The notes: generated by a model from the letters alone, not told the origin. A stretch of 64,000 nt of DNA from Halobacterium noricense (GCF_021233435.1 NZ_CP089468.1:1612001-1676000); one strand, 5' to 3'; counted from the first letter of the stretch, positions 42,778-51,716 are shown. Numbers and translations: made by a program.

Positions 42778-43641
42778 TCAGCCCGCGAGTCCCGCGACTT
42801 CTGCCGCCGCACACCCTGTGCTCGCACACTGCGCCGCGAGCAGCGCTGCCGTGAACGGGTACGCCAGCGCCATCTGCGCGCGGACCGACCAGCGCGGCGC
42901 GACGGCAACCGCGAGCACCGCGTCGGCGAGGGCGGCCGCGGCGGCAATCAGCGCGAGCGTGGGAAGGATAGATGCCGCGACGAAGCCGGCGACGAGTACC
43001 GCTGCAAGCACGTGGACAGCAGCGGCGACGCGCGCACTCGTGCGGTCCCCAAGCAGGACGGGGAGCGTGTGCTTGTGGATGGTGCGGTCGAACGCCTGGT
43101 CCAATCGGTCGATGGAGATTTTCAGCCCGGAGAGTGAGACGACGAGGACGACGGCGACAGCGGCGATACCGGGCGCGAGGTGGCCCGTTTGGGCGAGATA
43201 GCCGCCAGCGAACGCGAGCGCGACGCCGACCGGGTAGTCGACAGTGACGGTCACCGGGTGTTTGTCGAGCACGGGTGCGTGGAGGACGGCGAGCGCCCAC
43301 AGCGGGAGCGTTGCGGCGACAGCAGCACGGGCGCCAGCGACCCACAGGGCCGTGGCCAGCACGGCGAACGCGAGCGTTGACGCGACCGCAGCAGCCGTGG
43401 CGGCGGCCGCCGAGAGAACCGGGTCGTGCTCGCCACGCACGTGGGCGTCGACGTACTCGTCGACGACGTGCGCTGTGTAGAGGGCGGTGCCGACAGCTGC
43501 CGCGTGAGCGACGGCGAGCAGGAGCGAGATGGTGGGCGCGAGCGCGCTGCCGGCGAGCGCCAGGGCGACTGCGGGGAGCATGAACGTCGGCTTGACGCCG
43601 GCGAGGAATCCGCGGCGCACCCTGGTCGAGTCGGCGACCAT
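42778..43641 (-). CDS. UbiA-type prenyltransferase-like membrane protein
   Basis: A 287-residue membrane protein with about eight hydrophobic segments. The first aspartate-rich motif, HVVDEYVDAHVRGEHDP, matches the polyprenyl-diphosphate binding site of UbiA prenyltransferases; the second is in ISIDRLDQAFDRTIHKHTLP. In haloarchaea the family makes archaeal lipids, menaquinone or other prenylated compounds. The acceptor is unknown. Its stop abuts the regulator's stop (42777/42778), with no partner on the same strand. The ATG at 43641 places the first helix correctly. Confidence 0.65.
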   Translation of the reverse strand: MVADSTRVRRGFLAGVKPTFMLPAVALALAGSALAPTISLLLAVAHAAAVGTALYTAHVVDEYVDAHVRGEHDPVLSAAAATAAAVASTLAFAVLATALWVAGARAAVAATLPLWALAVLHAPVLDKHPVTVTVDYPVGVALAFAGGYLAQTGHLAPGIAAVAVVLVVSLSGLKISIDRLDQAFDRTIHKHTLPVLLGDRTSARVAAAVHVLAAVLVAGFVAASILPTLALIAAAAALADAVLAVAVAPRWSVRAQMALAYPFTAALLAAQCASTGCAAAEVAGLAG

Positions 43642-43714
43642 GTCGACCGTTCGTTGACCTCCCGGAAAAAGTAGCCGTCCACTGGAAAATTCCGCCGACG
43701 GCATCCCGAACGAT

Positions 43715-43755
43715 TAACCGACACTGTTATTATCTGGTGTGAGCTTGAGTCACAC
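43715..43755 (+). promoter_or_regulatory. Promoter of the acyl-CoA synthetase with shared 11-mer and inverted repeat
   Basis: TAACCGACACT (43715-43725) directly precedes the TATA-like GTTATTATCT (43726-43735). Just downstream is GTGTGA (43737-43742) and TCACAC (43750-43755), a perfect inverted repeat with seven bases between, in the place of a repressor site. The same 11-mer and TATA-like arrangement occurs at 61876-61895. Confidence 0.55.
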
Positions 43756-43768
43756 AGCACAGTAACGC

Positions 43769-45316
43769 ATGCATTATTTGGAAGCATTCGAGCGGAGTGT
43801 CCGCGTCCACGGCGACGACACCGCAATCGTCACCGACGACGGTCGGTCGTTCACGTACGACGAGTTCGACCGCCGGAGCACCGAACTCACGAACGCAGTC
43901 ACCGACCGCGTCGGTGACTCCCCACTCGCGGTTCTCGCGCTGAACGGACCGGCCGCCGCCGAAGCGATGATTACCGGTCACAAGCGCGGCTCGCCGACCG
44001 TCCAGCTGTCGTTCCGCGGGACGGCCGGCGAACTCGTCGACATGGTCGAGACCGCGGGTGCCGACGCCCTCCTCTTCGACGACGCCAACGCCGACACCGC
44101 CGTCGACGTCATCGACGGCGCGGACCTCTCGGTCGGCTTCCACGCCGGGTCGAAGAACGTCGACCACCCTGACGTCCTCGACTACGAGGAAACGCTGGAC
44201 GCCGCCGCGTCCACGCTCCCCGACCGCCTCCCCGCGGACGGCAAGACGAACGTCTTCTACACGAGCGGCACCACGTCCACGCCGAAGGCCGTCGCGTTCG
44301 ACGGCGAGCAGATGTGGACCGGCGCGTACCAGGGCGTCATGGAGCACGGCATCGACCAGACCGACCTCGCCATCGTGACGACGCCGTGGTACCACATGGT
44401 CACCTCGGACGCGTGGCTGTACCCCCACTGGCTTGCGGGCGCGACCGTCCTCCTACACGCCGAGTTCGACCCCGTCGAGGCGCTCGAACTCGTCGAGGAC
44501 AACGCCGCGACTGGCCTGCTGGCGGTGCCCACGCAGCTCTCGCTGCTCACCGACGTCCAGGAGAACGGGGCCGACCCCTACGACACGAGCACGCTATCGT
44601 ACATCCGGACCGGTGGGTCGGTCGTTACCGAGGAACTCGTCGAGCGCACCTCGGAGTTCCTCTCGGAGAACCTCTACAACACGTACGGGATGACCGAGGG
44701 CGGCCCGAACTTCACGTTCGCACACCCCTCAGTGCAGGACGAGCACCCGGGCACCATCGGCAAGGAGTCGTTCTCGTGGGAGCTGCGCGTCGTCGAGACC
44801 GCACCCATCACCGAACACCCCGACCCCGAGGCGGAAGTCGGGCCCGGCGAGCAGGGCGAAATCATCGCTCGCGGGCCGGGCGTCCCGGACGGCTACATCG
44901 ACAACCCCGAAGCCGAGGAGAAGTCCTTCTTCGACGAGTGGCTGCGCACCCGCGACGTCGCCGAAGTCGACGAGGACGGCTTCCTCTACATCACGGACCG
45001 CGTGGACAACATGTTCATCAGCGGCGGGGAGAACATCTACCCCGCGGAGGTCGAGCGCGCCATCGACGGCCACCCCGCGGTCGCGGAGACGCTCGTATTC
45101 GGCCGCGACGACGAGGAGTGGGGGCAGAAGGTCACCGCCATCGTCGTCGCCGAGGGCGAGGTCGACGCCGACGAGCTCGACAACTTCTGCTGCAAGCACG
45201 ACGGACTGGCGAACTACAAGCGTCCCCGCGAGTACGTCGTCTGCGAGGAGCCGCTGCCGCGCACGGACACCGGCACGGTCCAGCGCCAGCAGGCCATCGA
45301 CCAGCACTTCGACTGA
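43769..45316 (+). CDS. Acyl/aryl-CoA synthetase (AMP-binding family) lacking the usual lysine
   Basis: A 515-residue member of the adenylate-forming family, which activates a carboxylic acid to acyl-AMP and then acyl-CoA. The phosphate loop FYTSGTTSTPKAV (about 165-177), YNTYGMTEGG, and the hinge IYPAEVERAIDGHP are typical. The C-terminal A10 motif, normally PRTxTGKxxR, reads LPRTDTGTVQRQ: Thr503 replaces the catalytic Lys. It may make acyl-CoA poorly, or perform another reaction. Neighbour genes suit an aromatic or medium-chain acid. The promoter carries an inverted repeat. Confidence 0.9.
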   Translation: MHYLEAFERSVRVHGDDTAIVTDDGRSFTYDEFDRRSTELTNAVTDRVGDSPLAVLALNGPAAAEAMITGHKRGSPTVQLSFRGTAGELVDMVETAGADALLFDDANADTAVDVIDGADLSVGFHAGSKNVDHPDVLDYEETLDAAASTLPDRLPADGKTNVFYTSGTTSTPKAVAFDGEQMWTGAYQGVMEHGIDQTDLAIVTTPWYHMVTSDAWLYPHWLAGATVLLHAEFDPVEALELVEDNAATGLLAVPTQLSLLTDVQENGADPYDTSTLSYIRTGGSVVTEELVERTSEFLSENLYNTYGMTEGGPNFTFAHPSVQDEHPGTIGKESFSWELRVVETAPITEHPDPEAEVGPGEQGEIIARGPGVPDGYIDNPEAEEKSFFDEWLRTRDVAEVDEDGFLYITDRVDNMFISGGENIYPAEVERAIDGHPAVAETLVFGRDDEEWGQKVTAIVVAEGEVDADELDNFCCKHDGLANYKRPREYVVCEEPLPRTDTGTVQRQQAIDQHFD

Positions 45317-45349
45317 CGCGGCCGTCGCTCTTCTCGAAATTTTCGGGTT

Positions 45350-46762
45350 TCAGAACGCGAGCGCGAAGACGCCGATTTGAATCGGGAGCAGGACGAGCAG
45401 CGTCGCCAGCGAGCACAGCGCCGCCATCTTGATGAGTTCCATCGAGTCCACGACGTCGAGGCCGAGAATCGCGACGAGGACCGCCGACTGGTAGGGGAAG
45501 AAGTACGTGTTGAGCGCGACCGCTTCGGTCATCGCGACGGGGACCAGCGGGAGGCCCGCGCCCTGGGCGAACGCCACGAGCACGGGCGTCAGCACGCTCG
45601 CGACCGCCAGCCCTTCCATGAGGAACGTCAGCGAAATCGACGCGACGGCGAGAAATCCGAGCGCGACCGCCAGCGACGCGTCCTGCGGGAACGCCGCGAG
45701 GATGGCGTCGGTGGCGACATCCGTGAACCCGGTCTGCTGAAGGCCCGCGGCGATGGCGAAGATAGCCCCGAGGAAGAACACGATGGAGAAGTTGGCTTTC
45801 CCGACGGCGTCCGGGCCGACGACGCCGATGCGCGGCGTGAACGCGAGGATGGCGACGACGAGCGCGCCGTACAGCGGGTGGAGGCCGTGGATGGAGTCGG
45901 TCGCCCAGATGGCGACGCCCACGAGGAGGAACGCCATCATGCGGCGCGCTTCCGGCGACGTCGCGGTGGCGTCCTCGGCGCGGTCGCTCGCGTCGATGGC
46001 GTCGGGGTCCGTCGGTCGGTAGCGGAGGTACGCGATGGCGGTGATCGTGGCAGCGCGGCCGACGGCCATCACGGGGCCGAGCCAGACCGCCCACTCCACC
46101 CAGCCGATGGAGACGCCGGCGTTCGTCTCGACCAGTCCCGTGATGATGATGTTCGCCAGCGACCCGGTGAGAATGCCGGTGCCGGCGTAGTAGGTGACGA
46201 ACAGCGGCCCGAGGAACAGGCCGACCCGGGTGCGGCGCTCGGTGAAGCGCTTGCCGACGGAGATGAGGATGGGGCCGAGGATGAGCACGCGCACGAGCGA
46301 GGACGGCACGAGCACGACGAACCCGAGCGCGGCGGCACACAGCACGACCAGCAGATTCCGGTACGTGGTCGTCGCGTTCGTGGTGGCGTCCCCGGGTATC
46401 ACGCCGAGTGCGGCGCGTTCGACGGCGGCAGCGAGCCCGCTCTGCCGAGTGGCTTCCCCGAGCAGGATGCCGAGGACGACCAGCCACGTGGCGGCCGACC
46501 CGAACCCGGTGAGCGCGAGCTCCGTCGAGAACGCGACACCGACCAGCCCGATTGCGAGCAGGCCGGTGAGCCACGGGTCGACGGGCGAACCGACCCAGAG
46601 ACTGATGGAGAAGACGGTGATGGCGAGCATCGTCGCCATGTCGGGGGCGACGGGTGCGTACAGGAAGACGGCCGCGGCGGCCGCGCCGCCGACCGGCAGC
46701 GAGAGCCACGCGGGGTCGAACTCCCCGCGGAGCACGTCGGACCACGTCGATTCAGTCGTCAC
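45350..46762 (-). CDS. SLC13/DASS-type anion transporter
   Basis: A 470-residue integral membrane carrier with about 11-12 helices. Sequence signatures are ITVFSISLWVGSPVDPWLTG, a helix-hairpin region GTGILTGSLANIIITGLVE, and the C-terminal mirror SLTFLMEGLAVASVLTPVLV. DASS/ArsB-like carriers move dicarboxylates, sulfate or related anions with sodium. The start is the GTG at 46762. Convergent with the acyl-CoA synthetase; may import the acid that it activates. Confidence 0.85.
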   Translation of the reverse strand: MTTESTWSDVLRGEFDPAWLSLPVGGAAAAAVFLYAPVAPDMATMLAITVFSISLWVGSPVDPWLTGLLAIGLVGVAFSTELALTGFGSAATWLVVLGILLGEATRQSGLAAAVERAALGVIPGDATTNATTTYRNLLVVLCAAALGFVVLVPSSLVRVLILGPILISVGKRFTERRTRVGLFLGPLFVTYYAGTGILTGSLANIIITGLVETNAGVSIGWVEWAVWLGPVMAVGRAATITAIAYLRYRPTDPDAIDASDRAEDATATSPEARRMMAFLLVGVAIWATDSIHGLHPLYGALVVAILAFTPRIGVVGPDAVGKANFSIVFFLGAIFAIAAGLQQTGFTDVATDAILAAFPQDASLAVALGFLAVASISLTFLMEGLAVASVLTPVLVAFAQGAGLPLVPVAMTEAVALNTYFFPYQSAVLVAILGLDVVDSMELIKMAALCSLATLLVLLPIQIGVFALAF

Positions 46763-46869
46763 GTTGGAACACCGTTTGCACGGACGCAGGGAAACCGGCC
46801 TAATCTGTCTTCCGGAACAGTGGAGTGTGGCGGAAGATGTTTGGGTCTCCCACCGCCACCGTCGAAGCG

Positions 46870-47496
46870 ATGATTACGGAGCTAGCCACCGACGTCTACG
46901 ACGTCACACTCGCGGAGTTGAACGGCGGCCGCTACCGGGTGTTCGTCTTCGGCGGCGACGTGCCGACACTCGTGGACGCGGGCCTCGAAGGCACGACGGA
47001 CGCGGTCGCGGACGCCCTCGCGGACCTCGGTATCGAGCCCGAACGCCTCGTCGTCACGCACGGCGACGGCGACCACGTCGGCGGCCTCCCCGATCTCGTC
47101 GAACGCTACGACCTCGAAACGTGGCTCCCCGAAGTCCTCGACGTCGAAGGGCACGAGCCCGACCACCGCTTCGGCGACGGCGACGAGGTCGGCCAGTTCA
47201 CGGCCGTCCACACGCCCGGCCACGCGCCCGAACACCACTCGCTCGTCGACGAGGACAGCGGCGTGGCGGTCATCGGTGACGCGGTGTTCGGGGCGGACGC
47301 CCGCGGCCTCCCGGAAGGCTACTTCGTGCTACCGACGGGGTACTACTCGGCGGACCTCCACGCCGCCGACGAGTCGCTGGCGAAACTGTTGGCGTACGAC
47401 TTCGACGTCGGCCTCGTCTACCACGGGGAGAGCGTCACAGAGAACGCCAGCGAGAAACTTGATCGGTTCGTGAACTTCGCCGGGAAACCGGCGTAG
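46870..47496 (+). CDS. MBL-fold metallohydrolase
   Basis: A 208-residue metallo-beta-lactamase-fold protein. The metal motif reads VTHGDGDHVGGLPDLV, with Asp in place of the second His of the usual HxHxDH, as in a haloarchaeal sub-branch. HTPGHAPEHHSLV holds the next His, and GDAVFGADARG the bridging Asp. The last metal His is in DVGLVYHGES. Substrate unknown; could be a thioester or lactone. The ATG at 46870 is chosen; in-frame codons upstream belong to the divergent gap to the SLC13 carrier. Confidence 0.85.
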   Translation: MITELATDVYDVTLAELNGGRYRVFVFGGDVPTLVDAGLEGTTDAVADALADLGIEPERLVVTHGDGDHVGGLPDLVERYDLETWLPEVLDVEGHEPDHRFGDGDEVGQFTAVHTPGHAPEHHSLVDEDSGVAVIGDAVFGADARGLPEGYFVLPTGYYSADLHAADESLAKLLAYDFDVGLVYHGESVTENASEKLDRFVNFAGKPA

Positions 47497-48252
47497 TCAG
47501 TCCGCGCCGGCGTCCGCGGTGTCGCCGATGGCTTCGCCCGCGTTCTCGCCGAGGTAGGCTTCGATGACCCGGCGGTCGTTCTGAATCTCGTCGGGCGTGC
47601 CGGTGGCGATGAGGTTCGCGTTGTCGAGGACGAACACGCGCTCGCTGACGGACATCAGCGCGCGCATCACGTGGTCGATGAGGAAGACGGTCTTGCCGCG
47701 GTCACCGATGTCGCGGATGAGGTCGACGATGGCCTCCGTCTCGTCGGTGTCGAGGCCGCCCGCGACCTCGTCGAACAGCAGGACTTCCGGGTCCGTTGCG
47801 AGCGCGCGAGCGATTTCGAGGCGTTTGAGCGCGCCGACGCTGAGTTCGTCGGGCGTGGTGTGTGCCATGTCGTCGAGCCCGACGAATTCGAGCGCTTCGT
47901 ACGCGCGCTCTTTCGGCTCGCCGGTGTTCCGGCCGCCGAACTCCGCGCCGACGGCGGCGTTCTCGACGAGCGTGAGGTTCTCGAACGGGTGGACAATCTG
48001 GTGCGTACGGACGAGTCCACGGTGACAGATTTCGTGCGGCGTCATCCCCGTGATGTCCTCGCCGTCGAGGTAGACGGTCCCCTCGGTCGGCTCCTGAACG
48101 CCGGAGATGAGCCGGAACAGCGTCGACTTCCCGGCACCGTTCGGCCCGATGAGTCCCACGGTCTCCCCCTTGTCGATGGAGAAGGAGACGTCGTCGACGG
48201 CGACGATACCGCCGAAGTTCTTCGTGAGGTGCTCGCCTTCGAGTACGGTCAT
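47497..48252 (-). CDS. livG: Branched-chain-type ABC transporter ATPase LivG
   Basis: A 251-residue ATPase of the LivG branch: Walker A GLIGPNGAGKSTLFRLISGV, signature LSVGALKRLEIARALATDP, Walker B VLLFDEVAGGLDTDETEA. The first residues TVLEGEHLTKNFGGIVAVDD match LivG rather than LivF. LivH and LivM are encoded 6 kb away at 54247-56144, LivF at 56220 and the binding proteins at 35400 and 52954, so the complex is split. Stop adjacent to the MBL-fold stop. Confidence 0.92.
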   Translation of the reverse strand: MTVLEGEHLTKNFGGIVAVDDVSFSIDKGETVGLIGPNGAGKSTLFRLISGVQEPTEGTVYLDGEDITGMTPHEICHRGLVRTHQIVHPFENLTLVENAAVGAEFGGRNTGEPKERAYEALEFVGLDDMAHTTPDELSVGALKRLEIARALATDPEVLLFDEVAGGLDTDETEAIVDLIRDIGDRGKTVFLIDHVMRALMSVSERVFVLDNANLIATGTPDEIQNDRRVIEAYLGENAGEAIGDTADAGAD

Positions 48253-48345
48253 CTTGGTAGCCGTTCCCTACCCACCCGCATAAATGTAGCCCTCGCCGCC
48301 GAGTGTCCCAAAAGCATGTAACCGGCGGCGTCGACTACGGAGACG

Positions 48346-48867
48346 ATGCTTCGAGCTTACGACGGCGTGACGCCGACGGTCGCGGAGTCGGCGTACGTCG
48401 ACGAGCGCGCGACCGTCATCGGGAACGTGGAAATCGGGCCGGAAGCGAGCGTGTGGCCGGGCGCGGTGTTGCGCGGCGACCACGGTCGTATCGTGCTCGG
48501 GGAGCGCGCGAACGTCCAGGACAACGCGACGCTGCACGAGCACGCGGTGCTGGAGGCCGGTGCGACCATCGGCCACAACGCAGTCGTCCACGACGCGACC
48601 GTCGGCGAGCGCAGCGTCGTCGGCATCGGCGCGGTCGTCCTCGACGACGCCGAAATCGGGCCGAGGAGCGTCGTCGGCGCGAACAGTACGGTCACCGAGG
48701 AGACCGAGATTCCCGGTGGCGTGCTCGCCGTCGGGACGCCCGCCGAAGGCCGCCGAGAGTTGGCGGGCGACTTCTGGGCGGGCACGGGCGACCGGTACGC
48801 AGAACTCGCGAAGGAGTACGCCGGAACGACGCGCGTCGTCGAGGACGGTCCCGTACTCCCGGAATGA
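48346..48867 (+). CDS. Gamma-carbonic anhydrase/hexapeptide-repeat protein
   Basis: A 173-residue left-handed beta-helix protein. Hexapeptide repeats run from about 10 to 130. The zinc ligands of the gamma-carbonic anhydrase family are visible as His in ATLHEHAVLEAG and GHNAVVHDATVG, and the RGDHGRIVLGERANVQDNAT block is characteristic. Could hydrate CO2 or act as a carnitine/acyl-CoA-metabolism related homologue. Divergent from LivG, upstream of the acyl-CoA synthetase pair. Confidence 0.88.
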   Translation: MLRAYDGVTPTVAESAYVDERATVIGNVEIGPEASVWPGAVLRGDHGRIVLGERANVQDNATLHEHAVLEAGATIGHNAVVHDATVGERSVVGIGAVVLDDAEIGPRSVVGANSTVTEETEIPGGVLAVGTPAEGRRELAGDFWAGTGDRYAELAKEYAGTTRVVEDGPVLPE

Positions 48868-48957
48868 GGACGAGACGCGAGTGCAGCGAGAGCGACACGA
48901 TGGCCAGCGATTGACGCAGGGAAAACCGTTTTAGTGGCATTCGGTGTACTGTGGGAC

Positions 48958-50334
48958 GTGAACTTACAGCGCCTGTTCCGTCCCGAGCGTATCGCAGTCG
49001 TCGGTGCTTCCGCCACGGAAGGGAAGCTCGGCTACGAGGCGATGGCGAACGCCGTCGAGTTCGAGGGAACTGTCTACCCGGTGAACCCGTCCGGCGAGGG
49101 CGAAGTGTTCGGCGAGCCGTTCGTAGAGTCCGTCACCGACATCGAGGAGACCGTCGACCTCGCGCTGCTGGCGGTCCCCGCGCACGTCGTCCCGGACGTC
49201 GTCGAGGAGTGCGGCGAGGCCGGCGTCGGCGGCGCGGTCATCTACGCCGGCGGCTTCGCGGAGGCCGGCGGTGAGGGCGAGGAACTCCAGGACGCCGTCG
49301 TCGCGGCGGCCGACGAACACGACGTCGCGCTGCTCGGGCCGAACACCAGTGGGTTCGTCGCGCCCGCCAGCAATCTACTGGCGTCGTTTGCGGGCGGCGT
49401 CGAGCGCCTCCGCCCGGGCGGCGTGACGATTCTCGCGCAGAGCGGCGGGGTCGCCCACCAGTTGGCGTTCAGCGCGCACCGCGAGGGACGCGGCGTCGCG
49501 ACGATGGTCGGCCTCGGGAACCGCGCGAACGTCGGCTTCGAGGAGGCCATCCCGTACTTCGACTCGGACCCGAACACGGACGCCATCGTCCTCCACGTCG
49601 AGGGGACCGACGACGGCCGCGCGCTCCTCGAAGCGTGCCGCGAGTCCGACACGCCGGTCGTCGCGTACAAGGTCGGGCAGGCCGACGTCGGCGACTTCGC
49701 GGAGTCCCACACGGGCGCGCTCACTGGCGACCACGCGCTCTACACCGCCGGCTTCGCGCAGTACGGCGTACCCACAGTCGAATCCACGACCGAACTGTTC
49801 GACGGCGGACAGGCGCTCGCGAACTCCCCGGAGCCCGACGGCGCGAACGTCGGCGTCGTCACCGCGCAGGCCGGCCCGGGCATCATCATCGCGGACCGCC
49901 TGCAGCGAGCGGGCGCGACGCTCCCCGACCTCGCCGCGGACACGCAGGACGAGGTCGGGGAGATTCTCCCCGGCATCACGTACGCGGAGAACCCCGTCGA
50001 TACCGGGCGCCCGATGCCCGAGTTCGGTGACGTCGTGGAGGCCGTCGCGGAGGACGAGCACGTCGACGCCGTGCTCGTCTACGAACTGTTCGAGGAAGCG
50101 CTGGGCTTCCCGCAGGAGACCCTGGACGGCCTCGCCGAGCGCGTGGACAAGCCCGTCCTGTTCGCGACCGAAGGCCCAGTCGAGTCGATGTCCGGCGACC
50201 TCGACGCACTCAGAGCGGCCGACGTGCCCGTGTTCACGTCGCCGGAGCGCGGTGCGGACGCCGCTGCGGTGCTCGCGCGGTACGCGACACTGGACGACGC
50301 TGCCGCGGACGAGGAGGTGAGCGCCGATGTCTGA
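48958..50334 (+). CDS. ADP-forming acyl-CoA synthetase, alpha (CoA-binding/ligase) subunit
   Basis: A 458-residue protein of the archaeal ADP-forming acetyl/acyl-CoA synthetase family, converting acyl-CoA + ADP + Pi to acid + ATP + CoA. The CoA-binding domain starts FRPERIAVVGASATEGKLGY; the catalytic-His region is in SHTGALTGDHALYTAG (about 251). The GTG at 48958 is preferred to the GTG at 48934, because a TTTTAG box lies about 27 bases before it. It overlaps the beta gene by eight bases. Confidence 0.9.
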   Translation: MNLQRLFRPERIAVVGASATEGKLGYEAMANAVEFEGTVYPVNPSGEGEVFGEPFVESVTDIEETVDLALLAVPAHVVPDVVEECGEAGVGGAVIYAGGFAEAGGEGEELQDAVVAAADEHDVALLGPNTSGFVAPASNLLASFAGGVERLRPGGVTILAQSGGVAHQLAFSAHREGRGVATMVGLGNRANVGFEEAIPYFDSDPNTDAIVLHVEGTDDGRALLEACRESDTPVVAYKVGQADVGDFAESHTGALTGDHALYTAGFAQYGVPTVESTTELFDGGQALANSPEPDGANVGVVTAQAGPGIIIADRLQRAGATLPDLAADTQDEVGEILPGITYAENPVDTGRPMPEFGDVVEAVAEDEHVDAVLVYELFEEALGFPQETLDGLAERVDKPVLFATEGPVESMSGDLDALRAADVPVFTSPERGADAAAVLARYATLDDAAADEEVSADV

Positions 50335-51028
50335 GGGCCCCATCGCGGCCGCGCAGGCCGATGGCCGCACCACGCTCACGGAAGCGGAGGCGAAGTCGCT
50401 GCTCGCGGACGCGGGCATCGAAACGCCCGCATTCTCGGTCACCGCAGATTCGGACGCGGCCGTCGACGCCGCCGCGGACATCGGCTTCCCGGTCGTCGTG
50501 AAGGTGTCCTCGCCCTCGGTCACGCACAAGAGCGAGTGGGCGGGCGGCGCGGGCGTCGCGGTCGGGCTGGACTCGGCGGAAGCAGTCCGGGCTGCTGCGG
50601 ACGCCATCTTCGACGCGGCGGACGCACGCGACATCGACGCCGACGTGCTCGTGGAGGAGGCGCGGGACGTGGACGCCGGCACGGAAGTCATCGTCGGCGG
50701 GCTGCGCGACCCGTCGTTCGGCCCGGTCGTGCTGACCGGCTTGGGTGGTATCTTCACGGAGGTCTACGAGGACACCAGCCACCGCATCGCGCCAATCGAC
50801 GCGGCGGAGGCCCGCGAGGCCATCGAGGAGTTGACCGCCATCGAACTGCTGGAGGGATACCGCGGCCGCGAGCCCGCTGACGTCGGCGCGCTCGCCGAGG
50901 TCGTGGCGGCGGTCGGCGACCTCGTCGACGAGCACGAGGCGATTTCGGAAGTGGACGTGAACCCGGTGCTGGCGACCGAGGAGGGCGCTGTGGCGCTTGA
51001 CGCGCTCGTCGTGCTGGGGGGTGAGTGA
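50327..51028 (+). CDS. ADP-forming acyl-CoA synthetase, beta (ATP-grasp) subunit
   Basis: A 233-residue ATP-grasp subunit with VVVKVSSPSVTHKSEWAGGA, EVIVGGLRDPSFGPVVLTGL and EDTSHRIAPID, plus the ending DVNPVLATEEGAVALDAL. Overlap of eight bases with the alpha gene shows tight co-translation. Together they make ATP from an acyl-CoA thioester, yielding the free acid, a route typical of archaea. Which acyl-CoA is used is unknown. The thioesterase gene starts two bases after its stop. Confidence 0.9.
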   Translation: MSEGPIAAAQADGRTTLTEAEAKSLLADAGIETPAFSVTADSDAAVDAAADIGFPVVVKVSSPSVTHKSEWAGGAGVAVGLDSAEAVRAAADAIFDAADARDIDADVLVEEARDVDAGTEVIVGGLRDPSFGPVVLTGLGGIFTEVYEDTSHRIAPIDAAEAREAIEELTAIELLEGYRGREPADVGALAEVVAAVGDLVDEHEAISEVDVNPVLATEEGAVALDALVVLGGE

Positions 51029-51029
51029 G

Positions 51030-51437
51030 ATGGCGGGCTACGAGCGCGAGTGGACCGTGCGATTCTCGGACACGGACCCGTTCGGCATCGCGCACTACCC
51101 GCGCATCGTGGACGCGCTCCACGAGACCTCGGACATGTTCATGCAGGAACTCGGGTTCCCGTTCTGGGAGATCTCCCAGGAGCACGGGTTCGGGCTGCCG
51201 CTCGTGGAGATGAACTTCGAGTTCGAGAATCCTGTCGAAGCCGGCGACGAGGTGACCATCGAACTCACGCCGAATCCCGGCGGACGGAGTGTGCGCTTCG
51301 AGTACGTCGCGCGTTGTGACGGCGAGGTGGCGTTCTCGGGGTACGAGCAGCGGGTCTGCGCGCACCACGGCGGCGGCGGGTCGATGGAACTCCCCGACGA
51401 CTTGCGCGCGGCGTTCGAGGCGTACGCCGAAGACTGA
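51030..51437 (+). CDS. Hot-dog thioesterase (4-hydroxybenzoyl-CoA thioesterase type)
   Basis: A 135-residue hot-dog-fold enzyme. The 4HBT signature is RFSDTDPFGIAHYPRIVDAL, with the catalytic Asp, followed by GDEVTIELTPNPGGRSVRFE and the ending with HHGGGG. It hydrolyses acyl- or aryl-CoA thioesters. The ATG at 51030 follows the beta subunit by two bases. Given gentisate dioxygenase nearby, an aryl-CoA such as gentisyl-CoA is a good substrate candidate. Confidence 0.85.
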   Translation: MAGYEREWTVRFSDTDPFGIAHYPRIVDALHETSDMFMQELGFPFWEISQEHGFGLPLVEMNFEFENPVEAGDEVTIELTPNPGGRSVRFEYVARCDGEVAFSGYEQRVCAHHGGGGSMELPDDLRAAFEAYAED

Positions 51438-51491
51438 GCAGGCGGTTCCGTTGACGGTACGTTTTTGCTGTTCGGTGCGCGAGGTACTGAC

Positions 51492-51674
51492 ATGGCCGAG
51501 TTCACGAACCCGTACGCGGAGGCCGACCCGTTCGTGGAAGCGCACTTCGACTGCCTGAACTGCGGCGGGAAGCTCTGGGAGTACGCCATCCAGGGGGCGA
51601 TGGTCTGCGAGGACTGCCGTGCGATGTTCCGCTCGAAGGACGTCTTCGCCGAGCAGATCGCGGAAGGAGCCTAA
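51492..51674 (+). CDS. Small zinc-ribbon protein
   Basis: A 60-residue protein with two CxxC knuckles (DCLNCGGK and VCEDCRAMF) about 20 residues apart, enough for one zinc. It begins MAEFTNPYAEADPFVEAHF. Such small zinc proteins can be subunits or regulators; no function is known to me. It lies between the thioesterase (55 bases upstream) and gentisate dioxygenase on the same strand, so it may belong to that pathway. Confidence 0.65.
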   Translation: MAEFTNPYAEADPFVEAHFDCLNCGGKLWEYAIQGAMVCEDCRAMFRSKDVFAEQIAEGA

Positions 51675-51706
51675 CACGTTCGTCTCCGCTGGACGCCGGG
51701 TCCAGT

Positions 51707-51716
51707 ACACTTATGA
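51707..51716 (+). promoter_or_regulatory. TATA-like box of the gentisate dioxygenase gene
   Basis: ACACTTATGA is centred about 28 bases before the ATG at 51740, the spacing of a leaderless archaeal promoter. Confidence 0.5.

Noticed and set aside
39036-42854. Very long plus-strand open frame (1272 codons) opposite the FAD/Fe-S dehydrogenase
   Set aside because: GC-rich coding DNA opens its antisense frame; the product is Arg/Val-rich without any domain, while the minus strand encodes a clear 1022-residue enzyme.
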